A stretch of 64,000 nucleotides of DNA, from positions 11,312,417 through 11,376,416 of the forward strand of contig NC_045149.1 of the NCBI RefSeq assembly GCF_008831285.2, written 5' to 3'. Numbering within the stretch: the first letter of the stretch is position 1; every line of letters begins with the position of its first letter. The notes under the pieces are model-generated. The model saw only the letters and a list, made by a program, of their open reading frames with translations, was not told the origin of the DNA and did no database searches. The stretch is from Nymphaea colorata (lineage: Eukaryota > Streptophyta > Magnoliopsida > Nymphaeales > Nymphaeaceae). The position numbers and the translations under genes were made by a program. Shown piece by piece: positions 57,640 through 64,000 of the stretch.

Positions 57640-59424
57640 GTGAAAGTGAGTGGGTGCATTGGTAAAGTGAGTGTGTATGCATGCATGAAATAAACTATAT
57701 GTTCATTTATGCTTCACTGGATTTCTCTACATTCATAGTTTAATTTGGATAAACTACATGCATTGGTATAAACTATATTTGTAGGATATAATAATTTGAT
57801 TTTGCAGCAATCCTAATTTAGTGATTGATTTTATTTCTTAATTGTAAATCTACTTGGAAAGTGTAAAAGTTGATTATTTTTCAAGCATATATTAATACAA
57901 GTTATTTATATATTTGGATTTGGATATTGGATCATCCTGTTCCATATAGATTCGACCATACTCAGCATATATAATCGTATGATTGAGGTCACGCATGGAA
58001 AATTAATGTTTGAAAATATAAGGAATAAAGAAATTTATAAGAGGATCTGATATCTCAATCAGATTAATGAGTGGGTTTTTGATTGGTTGGTTTTGTTGGC
58101 ATGTACTGGGGTGTTTTACTTCTGTAAACTCCTAATTTCTGGTTGGAAGTTTTCTTAGTAATGTTGAAACTTATCATTTTGCTCAACCAGATCTACGAGT
58201 AGAAAAAAGTAAGATTACCAATCTTAAAAAGTTCTCTATAGAATATGACACATCGATTTGATTTCCGTTTCTTATTAAACATATGGTTTTGAAAACTTCA
58301 CTTTTTATCCGCTGGAATGAAACATTTATGAAAACCATTATATAGCAAATGAATGGACCGACAGCACCGTCCTTAAATAACAAGATAAAAGTAGAGTTTT
58401 GAGCCCTGACCTATTTAAAGTGATCATGAATAATGCCTCAATTAAAGATGAAGTGGTGCATGCACATAATTCAAAATTTGACTTTGTCCATACATTTTTC
58501 CTAAGTCACGCAGCGTAACCATAAATATTCATCAATCTATGAGTCATTTTTTTGGGCTCACTGCTTTTACTTATCACAGATCCATGACCATAGCTACCAT
58601 ATTCCTGTCTACTGCTAAAAGTGAGCAGAAACGAGCGGACCTGGTTATGTGCGCACCCTTGTGCATAATGTTTTTGTGTCAGTATGTTTAATGATTAAAA
58701 TACCTCTAATTAAGAGAAACAAGGAACTTTTTGTAAGAACACAAAGTAAAACCACAAGAAAGTTAAAAGATTAAAAAAGACATTTCTTTTTAATAATTTT
58801 CAAAAAGCCTCAACTTCTACCATGTTATTTTTTGCATATATGATTCGGTGCACGCAACTATAAAATGAGTTTGACTTTGACGTTGTGACAAGATGTACAT
58901 GTGATGGCTACCTCTGCATCCATCATCCTCCATGCCGGCGAACTCCATGCGTGACCTCAATTATACACTCTTCCTTGATCTGCTAATTAAAGGCTTGGCA
59001 TGCTTTCTCTGCGTGTAAAAGTATTCAAATCATGATTCGAGACGTTTGACTATGATGTTTACAATCCCTAGCCCCTTAAGAATTTAATTGTGTTCCTTGG
59101 TCAAACCCTCTTCATTTGAAAGACTATCATGCATAGGCAAAGCTGGGGCACTGAGTGGGCAATTGCCTATACAAACCAATAACTCTTTTTTGGGTACATT
59201 TCGTACCTCTATCTAGTTAATTGTTGGATCAGAACCAGTTTTCCAGAAAAATCAAATAATTGGCTAAATCAAACCAAAATAATTTAACACTTGAATAATC
59301 ATAAAGTTACCTAGAGGAAATCCAAAAGACATTTAATTTTTAAGAAAACCAAATCAAATATAATTAATTGTTAATTAAAAGTTACATGGTATCCATACGT
59401 TGCCTCCTTTTTGTCCAAATCCAT
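57640..59424. other. Intergenic, no gene recognised
   Basis: AT-rich with short frames only. No motif or repeat structure noticed. Confidence 0.55.
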
Positions 59425-59595
59425 AAACCTGGGCATCGGGCTGGCCCAGCCCGTTAAGGAGCCAAGCCTGATAAAAAATTTATCGGGCCCACCCGGGTTT
59501 ATCGGGCCGGCTTGGTGCCCTTTTTTTCTGGGCTCAGGCTTGAGTTGGGCTAGGTACCGGATACCCACTGGCAGCCCAGCCCAGTGCCCAGCTTT
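59425..59595. repeat. GC-rich inverted-repeat segment (possible small DNA transposon)
   Basis: Ends AAACCTGGGCATCGGGCTGG and, reverse-complemented, AAAGCTGGGCACTGGGCTGG form an imperfect terminal inverted repeat of about 20 bp. The interior is dense in GGGCC/GGCCC (ATCGGGCCCACCCGGG). No matching 8-bp target duplication is evident, so transposon status is unproven. Confidence 0.45.
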
Positions 59596-60195
59596 AGTCG
59601 TCAACATGTTCATTCAATAGACAAAGAGTAGTTCGGAATAACGTATGTCATGTATCAGATAATTACAAATTTACATAGCCGAACTGAGGCAATAATCAGC
59701 ATAATTGTGCTGCCTTTCCCACTTTTAAGACAAATTATTTTCTTTGTTAATTGCGACATGTCATACGTTGTGGAGTTGCAGTAGTCTATACACAACAAAA
59801 TGCATAGAAGTCTTTAAAAACACTACATGCAATTTAGTAACAAAAATTTTCTCCCTATTATAATGGCAAATATTGTACAATAAATCAGTACTTTTAGCTG
59901 ATAAACTGTAGTACCTTGGATTTCTAGAGTATAAGCATCGTCCAATGTACGCTTGTGTGAACTCATGTCAATTATTTGCCTCCTTATATATGTCATGTCG
60001 TCGGAATTTGCCAACTAAAAGGTTTATGTGAAATTCAAGAAGACAAATATAACACTTCGGTTTTTATTGGATTTCCAAATTCAAATCCTGTTTTCTTTAG
60101 CCTATCAATCTTTTTATCCAACTTACTCGTCTTCATCTAGGTGAGATCATTTTCTAAGGTTTTTCTTAGATCTATTGTGTAGTATGTCAACATAG

Positions 60196-60482
60196 ATGAC
60201 GTTTGATTACCCCAGATTTAAAATCTATAGATTTGATGTGGATCTGAGATGACGTGCATGCTTTATCAAATCAGCCAAAAGATCCATATTAAAAAATCAA
60301 TTGTTCATCAAAATAATGATCTTATGTCAGACCTAATTTAAAGATCCACACTTAAAGATCTTTATTTTACTTTTTTTGCATTGAAAAAATATTGAATTTA
60401 AGATAGGAGGGAGGTCCAATCTTAAACCTACGGTTTTTTCAAACCTTAATGACTTCAAATCCCAAACTATCAAATGCCCCAT
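60196..60482. mobile_element. Possible MITE
   Basis: The left GATGACGTTTGATTACCCC and the reverse complement of the right end (TGGGGCATTTGATAGTTTGGG) resemble each other and the GTTTGAT-type ends of Tourist/hAT MITEs. The interior has repeated AGATCCACA/AAAGATC words. The target duplication is not resolved. Confidence 0.35.
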
Positions 60483-61036
60483 TAGTGGAGTTTCCGATTC
60501 CATTTTCATATTCACCGTAACACATATATTACATAAATAACATTCCATAGGATTATTTTTGGTCCCCCGTGGCCCATCTTCCACATATTACAAAGGGCAC
60601 AGTTGCTGGTTTTCATTCATTAACTATCATTAATTAACTATGGTGGCTCAAACAAGAAAAGAATATGTATCCGAACCACGCCTAATGCAACTAGACCTGG
60701 ACGCCTTGTGCTATCACTTTCGTGACGTTCACAATTATGCATGTTCATTACAGAGGTCGTTCTTACATCCAAACAGCAAGTATGTGCACAAGGTCTCTTG
60801 AGATCGTCATCTGCTAACGCTGATGCTCTCCGGACGGAACACTCCACTTGAACTGTCAACGCTCCTAAACCCGAATTTGGTTATATGCGCCGTACTGGTG
60901 GTGCGAAAACAAGATTAGAGAGCACTTTTCTTTTTAATAAATTACCAAAATATTCTTCTCTCCTTTAGTGCGCCCAACTCTGGAACTTTCTCTCTCCTAA
61001 AGGGGTCTCCTCGTCAACTACCTTCCCTCTCTGCAA

Positions 61037-61044
61037 TATAAATA
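61037..61044 (+). promoter_or_regulatory. TATA box of the expansin gene
   Basis: TATAAATA about 110 bp upstream of the chosen ATG. Transcription would begin roughly 25-35 bp downstream, which excludes the in-frame ATG at 61044 (inside the box) as the start. Confidence 0.65.
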
Positions 61045-61154
61045 TGCCATCTTCCGTTGCCTTGAGCAGCAGACTATTCAAACTCATTGATTCTCTCTTC
61101 ACCTCTAAACGGTACCTCAGCCTTGCTTCCATAGTCTTTGCAGATATAGTTGCA

Positions 61155-64000
61155 ATGGCTTCTCTTAACTTCTCTAGGATCAGAGCAATTGCTTCCTTCT
61201 TCCAGATTTTGTTTCTAGTATTCTCTGCCTCGTGTGTCGGAGGCTCTAATGGGGATAACCAGTGGCGGAGAGGCCATGCCACTTTCTATGGTGGTGCTGA
61301 TGCATCTGGGACCATGGGTAAGTAAGTTTACGCTCAGTTCCAGTTAAAATTGGTAGTCCCGGTTGGGCAGGAAATTAACAACCCACCATCCAAAATAAGA
61401 CCCGAAGGCTACCGTATTCTTCCTACCTCTGGACTTTTGAGCTGCGTAGAGACCTAGGTGGAGTATGTTACTGATACGTGCCTACCTTCGAGCGGCCAAG
61501 ATGGCCAACGGCTACCCGTGTCTACGTTATCAGTTACACCCTTCAACTTGGGTGATGCAATCCCACTTTTAATGGTTCAGGAGAGTAGCACTCACACGAA
61601 TAGAATAGACAATGTGTTTGTCTGTCCAACCGGCTATGCTACCTAACTTAATTTAGGTGTTGAACAAGAAGAATTTGTTGGAATAATCCAGTACTAGAAT
61701 AGAATGAGGAAGTGTATGAGAGGTGGTGAATGAGAGGTGTTTCATCCTACCACCTAATAAAAGAATAGAAACATCACCCTTTACGCCATTCCTCAAAAGT
61801 ATGTATTAAGCATACTTTCAGTGCATCAGGATGATGCCATCGTTATGTTTCAACTTGCATATTAGTATGCTTCATTTTGCAATATATTAAGTTGATGGTC
61901 TGCAAGCTTGAAAGTTAGTTTGTTGCCTACCGGCCCCAGCCCTTCCCCTATCCATTGTGCCGACTCCCTTCAAGAATAATTGGATTTTGTCACCTACATT
62001 GTTTTAAGTTCTCGTTTTGGCATTTTTTTTATGCATGGCTCATGTGGATCTGTACAGGAGGGGCTTGCGGATATGGCAATTTATACAGTCAGGGATATGG
62101 CACGCTCACAGCTGCACTTAGCACTGCTCTGTTCAATCACGGGCTGAGATGCGGGGCCTGCTACGAGATGAAGTGCACCGACGACCCGCAGTGGTGCCTG
62201 CCGGGCTCGATCACTGTGACGGCCACCAACTTCTGCCCTCCCAACTATGCCCTGCCTAACGACAATGGCGGGTGGTGCAACCCTCCCCTCGAGCACTTTG
62301 ATTTGGCTCAGCCTGCTTTTCTGCAAATTGCTCGGTACAGGGCTGGGATTGTTCCAGTTGCATTCAGAAGGTGAGAAATATTGGCGCTGGCGTCTGACTT
62401 GATTGGGAACCTTAATTTTGGTATCCCAGATAAGGAAGCGATACCGTAACAACATACCTCATATTAGCACATCAACATTTATTGCTAAACTAATTAATAG
62501 CATGAAGGTCAACCGAACATATTCCAATTGGATAATATTTCAATTGAATATTGTCTTAGGCTTTGTTTGGATAGAGGCAACGGGAATGAAAGGGAGGGAT
62601 GAGAAGGAAAGAAAAGGAAAGGAAATGGAAATGGATGGAAAGAGAATGAATAGAGATAGGAAAGAAAAGGAAATGGATAATTGCAAAGCATGTTCCGATG
62701 AAAAGGAACTGAAAGAAAATGAGCAATCATTTTCCTTTCCATTCCAATTCCTCCAATTTTGGAGTGATTGGATTTACATTGAGTTATCATTTCCTTTCTC
62801 TTATTTTTTTTCTTTTTATTTGCAACCAATCATGTTATTTTTTTTTTCTTTCCTTGTTTCTTAAGTAACCATGACAACCCTTTCTCTTCTTCTATTTCGC
62901 TCCATCCAAATAGGACATTAATTAACTATATCCATTTTCTCAAAGATTTCTATATTCGAATTAGAATTTGGATTCAAATACAAATGGAGAAAACTGTAAT
63001 TCCACACTCAAATCTGAATCCAAATTCATAACCCAAATTTGATTTGAATATGATCTTTAACTCCACATCGAAATACTAATCTTTATTTTGAAATAAACCC
63101 AAACTGAGACATTGAGTATAGAATATTTAATTAAGGAGTCCTTGAACAATTACTATGGGTATCCGATCATTTCCATTGGACAATCGACCCTCATTTTTCT
63201 GATTTTTTATATTTTTTTAACATGCCCATGGCTCCTTTTCCTGATCTATCCGGCTCCCCCTTTCCATTGCCGGCGGCGTCACCTGATGGAGCCTCATCAA
63301 GCCAACTGGTGACGGCAGAAGGCGCCGTGAGTTCCCCTTTCCTCTACCTTGCAGTGAAAAAAAAAAAGAAGAAAAAGAAAAACTGTTTAGGGTGGATATC
63401 TCGTCCAAATGTATGGTCCTCATCGGCGGGCTGGGTGACTCTGGAGTCACGATTGGATTTTCCTTATTTAAAATTAAATTTAATTCCAAATTTGAACCAT
63501 ACCCCATTCGGTATTTATTTAAACTTGAATCCAATCGAATCACATATCTTAAAACAGATCTGATTCAATTTCTTAATTGGATGTTAAAATTCTTTTCCAA
63601 TATCCAATTTTTTGAGGGCAGTTGGGTTTGACATGGAATCCAAATAGGATATATTGGCATCCTACTGCTACGACAGCAACTTTTAACTTTTTGTTGGTAA
63701 TTATCTAGCGTTGCTTACACGCTTTGGCTTAATTTCTATATTGTACTTTTGGAGACTAGTCCTCTCACGAACTCCGTTCGGCAGAAATTTTATAGAAATG
63801 ATCAATTAAATATGAACTAGCTCTCAGTTCTTGGTAATCATCACATGCAGAGTGCCGTGCTTGAAGAAAGGCGGGATGAGGTTCACAATCAATGGACATT
63901 CATACTTCAATTTGGTGCTGATCACCAACGTCGGGGGCGCGGGGGACGTTCACGCGGTGTCCATCAAGGGATCGAAGACCGGGTGGCAGCCCATGAAGAG
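61155..64000 (+). CDS. EXPA: Alpha-expansin, 3' end beyond the window
   Basis: Exons 61155-61317, 62058-62370 and 63851-64000 (cut by the edge) with GT-AG introns and matching phases. 208 codons are seen, so about 45 residues of a normal 250-260 are missing. The start at 61155 gives a hydrophobic signal peptide (residues about 10-27), so the product is secreted to the cell wall, where expansins loosen cellulose-hemicellulose contacts at acid pH without hydrolysis. Domain 1 (GH45-like barrel) shows [20 protein letters not shown], conserved cysteines at 58, 86, 89, 94, 101, 114 and 128, and the expansin HFD motif at 134-136. [13 protein letters not shown] leads into the C-terminal cellulose-binding domain ([37 protein letters not shown]). 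The intron positions are typical of EXPA genes. Exons 2-3 are GC-richer than flanking DNA. Confidence 0.97.
62559..62917. mobile_element. Tourist-like MITE in intron 2 of the expansin gene
   Basis: Flanked by TTA (62556-62558 and 62918-62920). The left end GGCTTTGTTTGGATAGAG pairs with the reverse complement of the right end TGTCCTATTTGGATGGAG. The interior has GGAAAGGAAATGG on one side and CATTTCC/CCATTCC on the other, forming a long fold-back. 359 bp, no transposase. TTA target and GTTTGG termini fit PIF/Harbinger MITEs. Confidence 0.8.

Noticed and set aside
61044-61154. Upstream in-frame ATG of the expansin
   Set aside because: It overlaps the TATA box and would bury the signal peptide 37 residues from the N-terminus. 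The ATG at 61155 gives a normal secretory start.
62403-62864. 153-codon and opposing 106-codon frames in expansin intron 2
   Set aside because: They are purine-rich low-complexity readings of the Tourist-like MITE, not genes.

Overview
This window is nuclear DNA of a flowering plant. It is AT-rich, has long spliced genes with canonical GT-AG introns and an alpha-expansin, and is dominated by Ty1/copia retrotransposons whose primer-binding sites match plant initiator-tRNA-Met. It holds no bacterial features and no CRISPR. I cannot name the species. Only two host genes are well supported: an ASCH-domain protein (plant relative of TRIP4/ASC-1) on the + strand from 32003 to about 45264, and an alpha-expansin on the + strand from 61155 that runs off the right edge.

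Layout. 360-1560: a decayed LINE on the - strand. 5090-6420: a decayed copia pol on the - strand. 7998-12815: copia element 1 (+), dead. It sits against a 386-bp poly(A)-ended insertion at 12828-13213. 13600-21700: an intergenic patchwork containing two imperfect inverted repeats (13.6-14.8 kb and 17.4-19.45 kb), tandem duplications, and a CACTA mini-element nested inside a Tourist-like MITE (16565-17217). 21720-27005: copia element 2 (+), old and dead. 27006-31600: gene-poor, with a CACTA-like relic and microsatellites. 32003-45264: the ASCH gene. Its last intron carries copia element 3 (38557-43881, - strand), which has one uninterrupted 1442-codon gag-pol and LTRs differing by a single base. 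47065-52506: copia element 4 (-), recently disabled, with an unusual GC-rich repeat-bearing leader. 52507-60900: intergenic, possibly including a decayed long LTR of a Tat/Ogre-like element ending near 57.6 kb, plus GC-rich and MITE-like inverted repeats. 61037-64000: the expansin TATA box and gene, with a Tourist-like MITE in intron 2.

Four copia elements have target duplications I could read directly: TAGAG, GCTAG/CCTAG, ATCAG and ACCCA. By LTR divergence their ages run element 3 (youngest), element 4, then elements 1 and 2. The expansin is a secreted wall-loosening protein. The ASCH protein is a predicted nuclear RNA-binding or coactivator-type protein. Nothing suggests the two act together. 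I found no convincing new multi-gene system. The most unusual items are the 2-kb inverted repeat, the nested transposons, the intact copia with its LTR hairpin inside a host intron, and the GC-rich leader of element 4.
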